In this document: piece by piece, positions 43,760 to 53,163 of the stretch
Layout of the letters: each line of letters begins with the position of its first letter
How positions within the stretch are numbered: position 1 is the first letter of the stretch
Assembly: GCF_014841125.1 (NCBI RefSeq)
Contig: NZ_JACYTQ010000001.1
Location: 496,001-560,000, forward strand
Reading direction: 5' to 3'
Origin: Echinicola arenosa
GTDB taxonomy: Bacteria; Bacteroidota; Bacteroidia; Cytophagales; Cyclobacteriaceae
Length of the DNA stretch: 64,000 nt
Notes under the pieces: generated by a model
What the model was told of the DNA's origin: nothing
The model's database searches: none
Seen by the model: only the letters and a program-made list of their open reading frames with translations
Translations under genes and position numbers: made by a program

Positions 43760-44890
43760 ATGAAGTTTATTTTTATCGTTCAAGGAGAAGGGCGTGGGCA
43801 TATGACCCAAGCCATTTCATTGTTTGATCTGTTGACAAAGTTGGGGCACGAGGTTTCAGATGTGCTCATTGGAAAAAGCAACAGAAGGACACTGCCTCAG
43901 TTTGTAAAAGAAAACATTAAGACCAACATCATCCAATTCGATAGTCCTAATTTTATTACAGACCAGAATGAAAAGTCCATTAACATTTCAAAAACCCTTA
44001 GGTATAATTTTTTTAAAACGGGGAGATTCTACCATAGCCTGAAATTGATTGATCAAACTGTACAGCAAAGTCAACCAGATGTAATTATTAATTTCTATGA
44101 CCTTCTTGCAGGCATCTATAATTCCATTTTTAGACCTAAATCATCTTTCTGGGCCATTGGACATCAATACTTGATTTACCATCATGAATTCCCCTTTGCC
44201 TCTGGCTCACCAATTCAAAAAGCGTTGTTTAAGTTCAACACCTGGGTCACAGCACTTAATGCAGACAAGTTTCTCGCTCTTTCTTTCAGGAACCTGGACA
44301 ACGGACACTCAAAGAAGTTATCTGTTCTTCCTCCCTTATTAAGGCCTCAGGTAAAAGTATTGGATGCACAAAAAGGAGAATTTATCTTGACATACATGGT
44401 CAATCCAGGGTATGCAGAAGAGGCCATTGCTTTCGCGAAGAAAAATCCTCACATCAAAATCGAAGCTTTTTGGGACAAAAAAGACATGCCTAACCCCTAT
44501 ATGCCATCGCCCAATCTCACCTTCCATCAAATCAACGATGTTTTGTTCTTGGAAAAGATGGCCAGCTGTAAAGGGCTTATTTCCACTGCAGGTTTTGAGT
44601 CCATATGCGAAGCCATGTACTTTGGTAAAAAAGTTATGATGATCCCTGTCAAGGGACAGTACGAACAGGCATGTAATGCATTGGACGCTAGCATATCTCA
44701 AGCAGGGATCCAACACCATGAATTTGACTTTGAAAAATTCGACAATTTTCTAAACTTACAGCAAGAACCTCATCACATTTTTGTAAATTGGGAAAAGCTC
44801 CTAAGAGCAAAGCTTTTGGAAATCTTGGAACTGGAGGAAACTTCTTCCTACTCAAGAAGCCCAATCACCCCAAAATATGCCGACTCCTGA
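43760..44890 (+). CDS. GT1/GT28-like glycosyltransferase
   Basis: A 376-residue GT-B-fold transferase. The N-terminus, FIVQGEGRGHMTQAISLFDLL, carries the Gly-rich loop with the GRGHMTQA signature of MurG-like and UDP-glucuronosyltransferase-like enzymes. The C-terminal donor site includes GLISTAGFESICEAMYFGKKVMMIPVKGQYEQACNA (key parts TAGFES and KGQYEQ). It is soluble or peripheral with no transmembrane helix. It lies 3 bp after the LpxH-like gene, so a joint role in building or trimming a glycolipid is likely, though acceptor and sugar are unknown. An inverted repeat at 44905-44929 follows it. Confidence 0.85.
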   Translation: MKFIFIVQGEGRGHMTQAISLFDLLTKLGHEVSDVLIGKSNRRTLPQFVKENIKTNIIQFDSPNFITDQNEKSINISKTLRYNFFKTGRFYHSLKLIDQTVQQSQPDVIINFYDLLAGIYNSIFRPKSSFWAIGHQYLIYHHEFPFASGSPIQKALFKFNTWVTALNADKFLALSFRNLDNGHSKKLSVLPPLLRPQVKVLDAQKGEFILTYMVNPGYAEEAIAFAKKNPHIKIEAFWDKKDMPNPYMPSPNLTFHQINDVLFLEKMASCKGLISTAGFESICEAMYFGKKVMMIPVKGQYEQACNALDASISQAGIQHHEFDFEKFDNFLNLQQEPHHIFVNWEKLLRAKLLEILELEETSSYSRSPITPKYADS

Positions 44891-44904
44891 ACCTTTTTAT
44901 TAAA

Positions 44905-44929
44905 TAAGTGAAAAAATATTTTACACTTA
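44905..44929. promoter_or_regulatory. Imperfect palindrome upstream of the GH63 promoter
   Basis: TAAGTG (44905-44910) and CACTTA (44924-44929) frame an A/T-rich spacer; 10 of 12 arm positions pair. It covers the expected -33 region of the promoter at 44935, so it may be an activator site; a weak terminator for the glycosyltransferase gene is the alternative. Confidence 0.4.
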
Positions 44930-44934
44930 AAAGA

Positions 44935-44942
44935 TAAGTTTG
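44935..44942 (+). promoter_or_regulatory. -7 promoter box for the GH63 gene
   Basis: TAAGTTTG is an exact TAnnTTTG match. The predicted start site near 44949 would coincide with the LacI-type operator at 44950-44961. No clear -33 TTG is present, which would suit an activator-assisted promoter. Confidence 0.5.
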
Positions 44943-44949
44943 TACCCAG

Positions 44950-44961
44950 TGCAATCGATTT
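44950..44961. promoter_or_regulatory. LacI-type operator-like site upstream of GH63 gene
   Basis: TGCAATCGATT (44950-44960) is identical over 11 bases to the susC1 operator at 53169-53179 and contains the palindromic core AATCGATT. It begins 7 bp after the -7 box, the position expected for a repressor that blocks initiation. Confidence 0.5.
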
Positions 44962-45013
44962 CCGATTATAAATAGGTCATAAAATTCAAAAGCTCACTTG
45001 GTTCGGGAATTTT

Positions 45014-45043
45014 GTTTTTATAAAAACTCGTAAATTCGAGTTT
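45014..45043. repeat. Two overlapping inverted repeats in the GH63 leader
   Basis: A perfect 14-bp palindrome, GTTTTTATAAAAAC (45014-45027), overlaps a second repeat with arms AAACTCG (45024-45030) and CGAGTTT (45037-45043). Only one stem can form at a time in RNA. The pair ends 18 nt before the ATG. Confidence 0.45.
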
Positions 45044-45061
45044 AGGTATGATGATAATTCC

Positions 45062-47734
45062 ATGAATATAGAGAGACTAAGACTTAAGGAAGATAGCGAC
45101 AGGATCAAGCACTGGAAGAAATGGGGTCCCTATCTTACGGAAAGACAATGGGGGACCGTAAGGGAAGACTATAGTATTGATGGGGCTGCTTGGGAAAACG
45201 TAACCCATGATGATGCCAAGAGCAAAGCCTACCGCTGGGGAGAAGAAGGCATCGGTGGATTCAGCGATTACAAGCAAAAACTTTGCATGGCTTGGGGCTT
45301 TTGGAATGGCAAAGATAGCATGATCAAAGAACGTCTTTTTGGCTTGACAGGCAATCAAGGAAACCATGGGGAAGACGTAAAGGAACTTTATTATTACCTG
45401 GATTCCACTCCCACACATTCTTATATGAAAATGCTCTATAAATATCCTCAGAGCACTTTCCCCTATAAGGAACTACTAGAAGAAAATGCAAAAAGGGGCA
45501 AACTGGAACCTGAATATGAAATTATTGACACTGGTATTTTTGATGATGACGCTTATTTTGACATTTTCATCGAGTATGCCAAAGAAGATCATGAGGACAT
45601 TGTAGCCAAAGCTACCATTCATAACAGGGGAAAAGAAGCTGCTGACATCTGGGTAATGCCTACCATATGGTTCAGAAAAACTTGGTTTACGGGGGATGAA
45701 CCTTTTCTTCCAAAGCTCTCCAAAAAATCCGAAAACCAAATATTGGCTTTTTCACCAAAATCAGGAAATTATCATTTCCATTTTGGAGGAGAACCTGAAT
45801 TGCTTTTTTGCGACAATGAAACCAATAGGGAGAAACTTTATAAAATCGGTAATCAAAAAAAGTATCTAAAAGATGCTATTAATGATTATGTCGTGGAAGG
45901 CAGCACAGACCACCTAAACCCTTCCCATTTTGGAACTAAGGCTGCCGCACTTTATAAATACACCATCCCGGCTGGTGATTCCCAAGAAGTGGTTTTCAGA
46001 ATGAGACATAAAGGAGGTGATATTAGCCTTGAAGAATGTGATGAAATTCTACAAAAAAGAATCCATGATGCGGACGAATTTTACCTAGATCTTCAAGGGC
46101 ATGTTATCGATGAGGAATTGAGAAGCATCCAAAGGCAAGCCTATGCTGGAATGATGTGGGGCAAACAGTTCTACTACTATAATGTGGAAAGATGGCTAGA
46201 AGGTGACCCTGGGAGATACGTTCCTCCCATTGAAAGAAAAAAAGGACGGAACCATAACTGGAAGCACCTGCAAAATTATGACATCATTTCCATGCCTGAC
46301 AAATGGGAATATCCATGGTATGCCGCTTGGGACCTTGCCTTTCATTGCGTTCCAATAGCCAGAATGGACCCTGTCTTTGCCAAGGAACAGCTACTATTGC
46401 TTTTGACCGAATGGTACATGCATCCAAATGGCCAGATCCCTGCTTACGAATGGAATTTCAACGATGTAAACCCTCCCATTCATGCCTACGCCATCAACCG
46501 CGTCTACCAGATAGACAAGAAGATGAATGGCGGCAAAGGGGATTATGAGTTTTTAGAGAAAGCCTTACATAAACTGATGCTCAACTTTACCTGGTGGGTA
46601 AACCAAAAGGATAGTGATGGGCAAAATATCTTTGAAGGAGGTTTCTTAGGCTTGGATAATGTAAGCCTTTTTGACCGAAGCCATGTGGATCAATTTGGTG
46701 CCAGGCTCGAACAAGCTGATGCCACCTCATGGATGGCCATGTTCAGTCTTAACCTGCTGAGAATATCACTGGACCTTTGTGAGCAAAATCAAGTCTATCA
46801 ATATACGGCTACAAAGTTCCTCGAGCACTTTCTGTATATCGCTGGAGCCATGAACAATATCTCTGGTGACAACATCAGCCTTTGGGATGACAAGGACAAT
46901 TTCTTCTATGATGTCTTGCATATTGATGACAAGAGCCCAAAGAGAATGAGGGTAAAATCCATTGTGGGAATTATCCCTTTGTTTGCAGTAGAACCCATCA
47001 AAGAAGAAATGTATGAAAACCTCACAGAGTTCAAAAAACGGCTTGACTTTTTCCTTAAGGAAAAGCCTAAATTGGCCTCTTTGGTTTCGAACTGGATTGA
47101 GCCGGGCAAAGATAAAAGGCACCTTTTCTCCTTGCTAAGGGGACACAGGATGAAAAGCCTGCTTAACAAAGTACTTGACCCAAATGAATTCCTTTCAGAT
47201 TATGGTGTCAGGTCGGTATCCAAATACCATAAGGATCACCCCTATTCCATGAAGTTAAACGGTGTCGAACATACTGTACAATACACACCTGGTGAATCCG
47301 ACACTAGAATGTTTGGAGGAAACTCTAACTGGAGAGGCCCCATTTGGTTCCCGATCAATTGGCTGATCATGGAATCATTAAAAAAATTCAACTACTACTA
47401 TGGTGGCGATTTTCCTATAGAATATCCAACAGGTTCAGGTAAATTTGTCACCCTTGATATCATCGCAAAGGAATTGTCCATGCGTAATATTGAGATATTT
47501 AAGAGAAATGAAGATGGAATAAGACCGGTATTTGGGGACAATGCAAAAATGCAACATGACCCACATTTCCGAGATTACATCTTGTTTTATGAATATTTCC
47601 ATGGGGACAATGGCAAAGGACTTGGCGCATCACACCAAACAGGCTGGACAGGACTGGTAGCAGAAATGATCCATAAATATTTCCCAAGAGAAGAAAAAAT
47701 CCATGATGAAGCTATTACCCTATTTAGAAGCTAA
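45062..47734 (+). CDS. GH63-family glucosidase-like hydrolase
   Basis: An 890-residue glycoside hydrolase related to GH63 (processing alpha-glucosidase and mannosylglycerate-hydrolase type enzymes). The N-terminal beta domain (about 1-330) includes ERQWGTVREDYS and GFSDYKQKLCMAWGFWNGKD (key part FWNGKD). The (alpha/alpha)6 barrel (about 350-890) includes WYAAWDLAFHCVPIAR, the probable acid Asp in PAYEWNFNDVNPP, and the probable base region FHGDNGKGLGASHQTGWTG. No signal peptide is seen, so it acts in the cytoplasm. Its promoter carries an operator matching that of susC1. It overlaps rnhB by 32 bp. Substrate is unassigned: an alpha-glucoside or mannosyl compound. Confidence 0.87.
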   Translation: MNIERLRLKEDSDRIKHWKKWGPYLTERQWGTVREDYSIDGAAWENVTHDDAKSKAYRWGEEGIGGFSDYKQKLCMAWGFWNGKDSMIKERLFGLTGNQGNHGEDVKELYYYLDSTPTHSYMKMLYKYPQSTFPYKELLEENAKRGKLEPEYEIIDTGIFDDDAYFDIFIEYAKEDHEDIVAKATIHNRGKEAADIWVMPTIWFRKTWFTGDEPFLPKLSKKSENQILAFSPKSGNYHFHFGGEPELLFCDNETNREKLYKIGNQKKYLKDAINDYVVEGSTDHLNPSHFGTKAAALYKYTIPAGDSQEVVFRMRHKGGDISLEECDEILQKRIHDADEFYLDLQGHVIDEELRSIQRQAYAGMMWGKQFYYYNVERWLEGDPGRYVPPIERKKGRNHNWKHLQNYDIISMPDKWEYPWYAAWDLAFHCVPIARMDPVFAKEQLLLLLTEWYMHPNGQIPAYEWNFNDVNPPIHAYAINRVYQIDKKMNGGKGDYEFLEKALHKLMLNFTWWVNQKDSDGQNIFEGGFLGLDNVSLFDRSHVDQFGARLEQADATSWMAMFSLNLLRISLDLCEQNQVYQYTATKFLEHFLYIAGAMNNISGDNISLWDDKDNFFYDVLHIDDKSPKRMRVKSIVGIIPLFAVEPIKEEMYENLTEFKKRLDFFLKEKPKLASLVSNWIEPGKDKRHLFSLLRGHRMKSLLNKVLDPNEFLSDYGVRSVSKYHKDHPYSMKLNGVEHTVQYTPGESDTRMFGGNSNWRGPIWFPINWLIMESLKKFNYYYGGDFPIEYPTGSGKFVTLDIIAKELSMRNIEIFKRNEDGIRPVFGDNAKMQHDPHFRDYILFYEYFHGDNGKGLGASHQTGWTGLVAEMIHKYFPREEKIHDEAITLFRS

Positions 47735-48308
47735 TAGATTAGAAGCCGGATGTGATGAAGTGGGTAGAGGCTGTCTGTGTGGCCCAGTGGTGGCCGCAGC
47801 AGTAATTCTCCCCAATGACTTTGCCAATGAACTGATCAACGACTCCAAGAAGCTGAGCAAAGGAAATCGAGAAGGTTTAGTTCAGGAAATCAAAGACAAC
47901 TCCATTGCTTGGGCGGTGGCAGAGTCTTCTGTGGAAGAAATTGATCAAATCAACATATTAAACGCATCCTTTTTGGCCATGAGCAGGTCAATTGAAATGC
48001 TGGAAGTTGTACCAGAACATTTACTGATAGACGGTAATCGGTTTAAAAGCGAATTGACTATACCCTTCGATTGCATTATTAAAGGAGACGGTAAATTCGC
48101 CAGTATAGCAGCTGCATCCATTTTAGCAAAAGTCCATAGGGATAACTTAATGGCTGAATACGCCCTGGAATACCCTGGCTATGGCTGGGAGAAAAATGTT
48201 GGATATCCCACCAAGCAACACCGGCAAGGCATTTTGGAATTGGGCTCAACTCCAATCCATCGAAAATCATTTAAATTACTTCCAGATCAATTGGAGATCA
48301 AGTTTTAA
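47703..48308 (+). CDS. rnhB: Ribonuclease HII
   Basis: A 201-residue endonuclease that removes ribonucleotides from RNA-DNA hybrids. The N-terminal catalytic DE pair is Asp18-Glu19 in AGCDEVGRGCLCGPVVAAAV, a second Asp lies in LLIDGNRF (about 108), and a further acidic site is in the IKGDGKFASIAAASILAKVHRD block (key part GDGKFASIAAASI). The start (47703 or the next ATG at 47706) lies inside the GH63 gene: a 32-bp overlap that is needed to include the family-conserved LLPYLEA residues. Translation is likely coupled to GH63, although the functions are unrelated. Confidence 0.95.
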   Translation: MMKLLPYLEANRLEAGCDEVGRGCLCGPVVAAAVILPNDFANELINDSKKLSKGNREGLVQEIKDNSIAWAVAESSVEEIDQINILNASFLAMSRSIEMLEVVPEHLLIDGNRFKSELTIPFDCIIKGDGKFASIAAASILAKVHRDNLMAEYALEYPGYGWEKNVGYPTKQHRQGILELGSTPIHRKSFKLLPDQLEIKF

Positions 48309-48350
48309 ACAAAAAGCTCCAGACATTGAAAGTCTGGAGCTTTTTGTTTA
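48306..48350. terminator. Bidirectional terminator between rnhB and susD1
   Basis: A 19-bp perfect stem (48306-48324 with 48332-48350) has a 7-nt loop and A-rich and T-rich flanks. It overlaps the rnhB stop and lies 24 bp from the susD1 stop. Confidence 0.92.
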
Positions 48351-48373
48351 TTTAAATAATCAACCTTCCGATT

Positions 48374-49990
48374 TTATTCATACGCAGGATTTTGAGGAAA
48401 ATCTTTATTTTGGTTAAGGTCTATGGCATTTTGTGGAATTGGCCTAAGAATTTTAAGATTACCATTTGCCCCTTCAAAATTAGAAGGCGTAATCCAACTG
48501 TTGTGAGCAGAAGCCCTTTCCACCAATTTACCGGTCCTCTTCAGGTCAAACCATCGGTGGTACTCTCCCAAAAGTTCTCGTCCTCTTTCATCCAAAATAT
48601 AGTCAATATCAAGCTCTCCAAGAGTAGCATCGGCCACACCTGCCCTTTCCCTGACCACATTCAACCTATCAAGTCCTGTAGAGGCATCTCCTGATTGGAA
48701 ATAAGCTTCTGCAGCTACCAAATATGTTTCAGCCAACCTGGCTACTACAAAATCCCTTGTACTGGTGGCTCCACCGAACAAGGAGGTAGGATCATCAAAT
48801 TTCTTAACAATCATGGTGGCCCTGTCCAAAGAAACAACCCCTCCGTTTGGATCCGTAGTTCCGTATGAATGATACTCTACACCTGGGTGCGCATTGACAT
48901 AGTCGATGCTATCCTGTGCCGTAAACCATTGAGGCTCATAAAAATCCTCTACCATCAAAGAACTATGATCATCCACATCATAATAATCATAGTATCGCGC
49001 AAATACTTCTGTCATAAAGGTAGAATACCATCGCTCATCCCCTTCTTCAAAAAGGTCAAGCGCAAAACGGGTAGGCAAGGTTGTGTAAGTCTTGTAAGGA
49101 GCATCACCAGCCACCTCAGAACCTCCCATGTAGGGGCCAAAATAGCTTTGTTGTTCATTACCTATTCCCGTTGGGTCAGCACTAATAGATCCCGCACTCC
49201 ATTGCACCGACAAGATTATTTCCTCATTCATTTCATTGCTTGGATCCCAAAGCTCCTCTGAAGTTAGGTTCAACCCCTGTCCATTGATCACATTATCTGC
49301 ATAGGTAGCTGCCTTTGAGAAATCATCAGCCGCAGCAAATGCTTCATAACCTCTGGTCAAGTGGACTTTAGCCAATAAGTTTTCAACCGCTCTTTGATTA
49401 ACATGTCCATCAAATGCACCAGATGATACTTGGCCCATAGCTCCTTCAAGCTCTGCAATGATGAAGGTATAGACCTCTTCAGCACTGGAGCGGTCAAAAG
49501 CTAGAATTGGCTCTTCTACGTATTCTGTAATCATTCCCACTCCTCCATAAGATTGTACCAACAGAAAATAAGCATTGGCCCTTAAAAACCTGGCCTCACC
49601 GAGATATTGGGTAGTGACACCCGTCTGCCCGGTAATATCCGCATAGTGAATGGCTGTGTTGGCCAACTGAATGGCCTTATAACAATTTACATATAGAAAA
49701 TCCACTCCAGAGGAAGAACTATTCAGTTCAAAATACTTACTTAACCCTTGGGGAGGGAGGTCTCTTCCTTCTTGATACAGGTCAGTTCCACATACAAACA
49801 TCCATGGATCATCCCCATAAATATCTCTAAGAGCAGAATAATTGGCATTGATCAATGCCTCATACCCTTCCGCTGTTTCATAAAATTCCTCTGCCGTTAC
49901 ATTGGACTTGTTTTCTTCCTCCAGAAACTCTGCACAGCCTGTAGCTGCAAACAGAAAGATTATTGCTAAAATTGAATTTATCTTCTTCAT
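48374..49990 (-). CDS. SusD/RagB-family outer-membrane glycan-binding lipoprotein
   Basis: A 538-residue surface lipoprotein that binds glycan and lids its SusC partner. The signal ends in AATGC (Cys19). The fold is the TPR-helical SusD type: EFYETAEGYEALINANYSALRDIY near the N-terminus (key part EGYEALINANY), LGEARFLRANAYFLLVQ in the first repeat, and the C-terminal DYILDERGRELLGEYHRWFDLKRTG and LRPIPQNAIDLN signatures. It lies 19 bp after susC1, in one transcript. Its ligand cannot be read from sequence; the neighbouring GH92 and GH20 genes suggest a mannose/GlcNAc-containing glycan. Confidence 0.94.
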   Translation of the reverse strand: MKKINSILAIIFLFAATGCAEFLEEENKSNVTAEEFYETAEGYEALINANYSALRDIYGDDPWMFVCGTDLYQEGRDLPPQGLSKYFELNSSSSGVDFLYVNCYKAIQLANTAIHYADITGQTGVTTQYLGEARFLRANAYFLLVQSYGGVGMITEYVEEPILAFDRSSAEEVYTFIIAELEGAMGQVSSGAFDGHVNQRAVENLLAKVHLTRGYEAFAAADDFSKAATYADNVINGQGLNLTSEELWDPSNEMNEEIILSVQWSAGSISADPTGIGNEQQSYFGPYMGGSEVAGDAPYKTYTTLPTRFALDLFEEGDERWYSTFMTEVFARYYDYYDVDDHSSLMVEDFYEPQWFTAQDSIDYVNAHPGVEYHSYGTTDPNGGVVSLDRATMIVKKFDDPTSLFGGATSTRDFVVARLAETYLVAAEAYFQSGDASTGLDRLNVVRERAGVADATLGELDIDYILDERGRELLGEYHRWFDLKRTGKLVERASAHNSWITPSNFEGANGNLKILRPIPQNAIDLNQNKDFPQNPAYE

Positions 49991-50009
49991 AGTTCTTCAA
50001 ATCTTCTGA

Positions 50010-53000
50010 TTAAAACTTAACACTTAATCCAAACTGAGTGGTAATTGTACTCACACGACCTATACCCAAACTAGCCTCTGCCCACTCAGGATCCCATCCA
50101 TCATACTCCGTAAATGTGAATGGATTAAGTACATTGACATATATTCTTACTTTTTGAAGGTTTGCCCTGCTTATCAAAGTTTCTGGCAGACTATATCCCA
50201 AACCGATATTGTTGATCTTCACAAAAGATGCATCTCGATAATACGCCATTCCGGTTCCCCAGTATTGCCCTTCATTTCTCGGTTGAGGGTACTCATTGGA
50301 CACCTGTGATGGTACGCCCACGGAGTTTTCAGGCACATACCAACTGGGTATAGCCAGTTTTTGACGCCCTCTGTCTCTAACATCAGTAAAATTGGTATGA
50401 AAATCACTGTAAGCCAGTACCCCCTGCTGAGTAGCCAATGAAAAGTTCATGTCAAAATTTCCTACTTGCAAATTGGAAATAATACCCCCTGTCCAGGAAG
50501 GATTGGAAGACCCCAGGATCACCCGATCGTCATTGGGATTGATCGCACCATCATTATTTACATCTCTGGCTTTAGCCTGTCCCTCAGTTTGGTTAAATGC
50601 TGCTGCATCTTCTCCCGCTTGCCAAACACCATCATAAATAAAATTGTAATGGGCGTCGATTGACTCTCCGATAAACCAGCCATTTCCAACATCATCTACT
50701 TCTGACTGTCCATAAAGAGATTCAATGGAGTTGGTGTTTTTGGTGAAAGTAAATGTTGTAGACCAATTCACCATACTATTTTCCACATTAATGGTGTTCA
50801 ACATAATTTCCACCCCTTTGTTTCTAACAGATGCTGCATTTGAAGCAATGTCACTAAAACCAATCTCCAAAGGAAGTTTTTGGGTCACTAATAGATTGTC
50901 AGATAGCCGGTTGTAATAATCCACACTACCTGTTATGCGGTTCATTAGGAAGCCAAAATCCAAACCCATATTTATTTCTTTGGTCTTTTCCCATGTCAAG
51001 GCTTTATTGGCAATGGAATTTTGCGTCCATCCATTGGCCGCTGTTCCATTAAAATCATAGTAGGTCTGATTGGTCAAAGCATTAACAGTTCTGTAAGGAG
51101 ATACATTGTTGTTACCAACCGTACCATAACCCAGCCTTAATTTCAAGTTGGAAAGGGTGGTTGAGTTAATTAAAAAGTCTTCTTTGTTCAGTCTCCAACC
51201 CAATGCCACAGATGGGAAGGCCTGCCATTTATTTCCTTCAGAAAGTAGAGAAGAACCATCCCATCTATTTGAAACCGTTACCAAATATTTATCTGCATAG
51301 GAATAATTCAGTCTCAGGGCAAAGGAGGCCAACTGACTTTTACTGAAACCATTCCCTAAATTATAGGTTTCCTGCAAGCCAGAACCTACATTATAGAACT
51401 CTGTCTCAAAAGGCTGCTGTGTGGAAGACATATTAGCGGTCTCCGTCCTGTCAACAAAAATACTTTGTAAAGCCAAGAAATTGAATGAATGAGCATTGAT
51501 GGCCTTGTTAATGTTCAACTGGTTATCCCAAGTTGTATTCATATTGTTGTAATAACTTACTTCTGAAGAAGGCAAATTACCATTATTGATTCCTGTATTG
51601 GTCTGCGCTCCCCAGAAACGACCTCTTCGATTGTTATTGAACCCTACAGAGAAGGTCGACTTCAGACTTAACCAATCCAAAGGGTCATATTGCAAATAGG
51701 CATTTCCTACCCCTCTAAAACTTCTTGTCTCATCACTGGAATTGGCTATTTCCAAAAGGGGGTTATATGTACTGGTTTTGTTAGCAGCCCAGTCACCATT
51801 TGGATAAGTCAGTTTACCGGGCTGGGGGAAAAGCTCACCTACAATCTCATCACCATTTTCATCTATGGCGTAAGGACTCAAAAAAGGGTTCAATCGAAAA
51901 GCTTCCTGCATGGCGCTGCCACTTCCTCTTTGGTTGTTCCCATGTGATAGGGCCATATTGGCGCCAGCCATAAATTTATCATTTATATGCTGGTTGATAT
52001 TCATGTTGAATGTATACTTGTCCAGGCTTTCCTGCTCCAATGTTCCTGTTTCTTTCTGATAACCTACACCAATGTTATAAGTTGAAGCTCCACTTCTATG
52101 CGAAATGGTCAAGTGATTATTGGTTTGCATCCCATTTCTGAGTACCGCATCATACCAATCAAAACCATCCAAATTATTGAATCGCTCTGCTAGCACCGGA
52201 TTATTTGGGCCCAATACCACGTCCTCATATTCTTGAGGTGTCATTCCTTGCCCATTATTCGTAGTACCTAAGTAAGCCGACATGTGATAATCTCTCCATT
52301 GCTCCAAACTCATCATTTCCGGCAGTCTGGCAGGAGTTTTCACACCATAAAAAGTATCAAATGAAAAGGTAGTTGCTTCTGGGATGCCTGTACCACCTCG
52401 GGTCTCTACAATTACCACACCTCCCGCTGCACGAGACCCATAAATAGCAGCTGAAGAAGCATCCTTTAACACTTCTATCTTAGCAATGTCATTAGGGTTC
52501 AAAAAGTCGATGTTGTTGGTAATAACGCCATCAACTACATAAAGCGGGTCAGAACCAGCTAAAGAATTGTTTCCTCGGATAGTCATATTGAAACCATCTC
52601 CCAATCTACCTGTGCTGTTGCTTACCTGTACTCCAGCCACACTTCCTTGTAATGACTGAACCGGACTAGTGGTTCCTCGCTCAGTAATAAGGTCACTGTC
52701 CACTCCTGCAATGGCTCCTGTAACATCAGATTTCTTCATGGTTCCATAGCCGACCACTACCACTGATTCTAACTCTGTCAAACTTGACACCAACTCAATG
52801 TCAATTGTAGATCGATTTCCTACCGTTATTTCTTGCTTTTCATACCCGATGAATGAAAAGACTAAAACAGCCTCATTATCAGGAACGGAAATACTATAAT
52901 TTCCATCAAAATCTGTGGTGGTTCCAGTAGTGGTTCCTTTTAAAAGGACAGAAGCTCCAGGAATAGGTTCTCCTTCATCGGATGAAATCACAGTTCCAGT

Positions 53001-53132
53001 GATGACTTCTTGTGCAAAACTTGATATGGAAAGACCTATTCCTAACAGAAATAGTAGCCCCCACCTTGTGGAACAAACGGTTAGTTTTACCAGCCACTTG
53101 GGAAGTGGCCATCTTGGTACTTTTGGTGCCAT
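50010..53132 (-). CDS. SusC/RagA-family TonB-dependent transporter
   Basis: A 1040-residue outer-membrane importer. A signal peptide with a long N-region (about 1-40, cleavage at SFAQ) is followed by a carboxypeptidase-D-like regulatory domain (about 43-118: ITGTVISSDEGEPIPGASVLLKG, key part PIPGASV). The TonB box and plug (ESVVVVGYGTMKKSDVTGA; YVVDGVIT; KDASSAAIYGSRAAGGVVIVETRGG, key part AAIYGSRAAGG) and a 22-strand barrel ending in a typical aromatic residue, SVKF, complete it. It has no STN domain, unlike susC2. An intrinsic terminator isolates it from GH92 upstream and two LacI-type operators lie 32-71 bp before the ATG. Confidence 0.94.
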   Translation of the reverse strand: MAPKVPRWPLPKWLVKLTVCSTRWGLLFLLGIGLSISSFAQEVITGTVISSDEGEPIPGASVLLKGTTTGTTTDFDGNYSISVPDNEAVLVFSFIGYEKQEITVGNRSTIDIELVSSLTELESVVVVGYGTMKKSDVTGAIAGVDSDLITERGTTSPVQSLQGSVAGVQVSNSTGRLGDGFNMTIRGNNSLAGSDPLYVVDGVITNNIDFLNPNDIAKIEVLKDASSAAIYGSRAAGGVVIVETRGGTGIPEATTFSFDTFYGVKTPARLPEMMSLEQWRDYHMSAYLGTTNNGQGMTPQEYEDVVLGPNNPVLAERFNNLDGFDWYDAVLRNGMQTNNHLTISHRSGASTYNIGVGYQKETGTLEQESLDKYTFNMNINQHINDKFMAGANMALSHGNNQRGSGSAMQEAFRLNPFLSPYAIDENGDEIVGELFPQPGKLTYPNGDWAANKTSTYNPLLEIANSSDETRSFRGVGNAYLQYDPLDWLSLKSTFSVGFNNNRRGRFWGAQTNTGINNGNLPSSEVSYYNNMNTTWDNQLNINKAINAHSFNFLALQSIFVDRTETANMSSTQQPFETEFYNVGSGLQETYNLGNGFSKSQLASFALRLNYSYADKYLVTVSNRWDGSSLLSEGNKWQAFPSVALGWRLNKEDFLINSTTLSNLKLRLGYGTVGNNNVSPYRTVNALTNQTYYDFNGTAANGWTQNSIANKALTWEKTKEINMGLDFGFLMNRITGSVDYYNRLSDNLLVTQKLPLEIGFSDIASNAASVRNKGVEIMLNTINVENSMVNWSTTFTFTKNTNSIESLYGQSEVDDVGNGWFIGESIDAHYNFIYDGVWQAGEDAAAFNQTEGQAKARDVNNDGAINPNDDRVILGSSNPSWTGGIISNLQVGNFDMNFSLATQQGVLAYSDFHTNFTDVRDRGRQKLAIPSWYVPENSVGVPSQVSNEYPQPRNEGQYWGTGMAYYRDASFVKINNIGLGYSLPETLISRANLQKVRIYVNVLNPFTFTEYDGWDPEWAEASLGIGRVSTITTQFGLSVKF

Positions 53133-53163
53133 AATTCTAGAGGTTTATTGTTTAAAAATTGGT

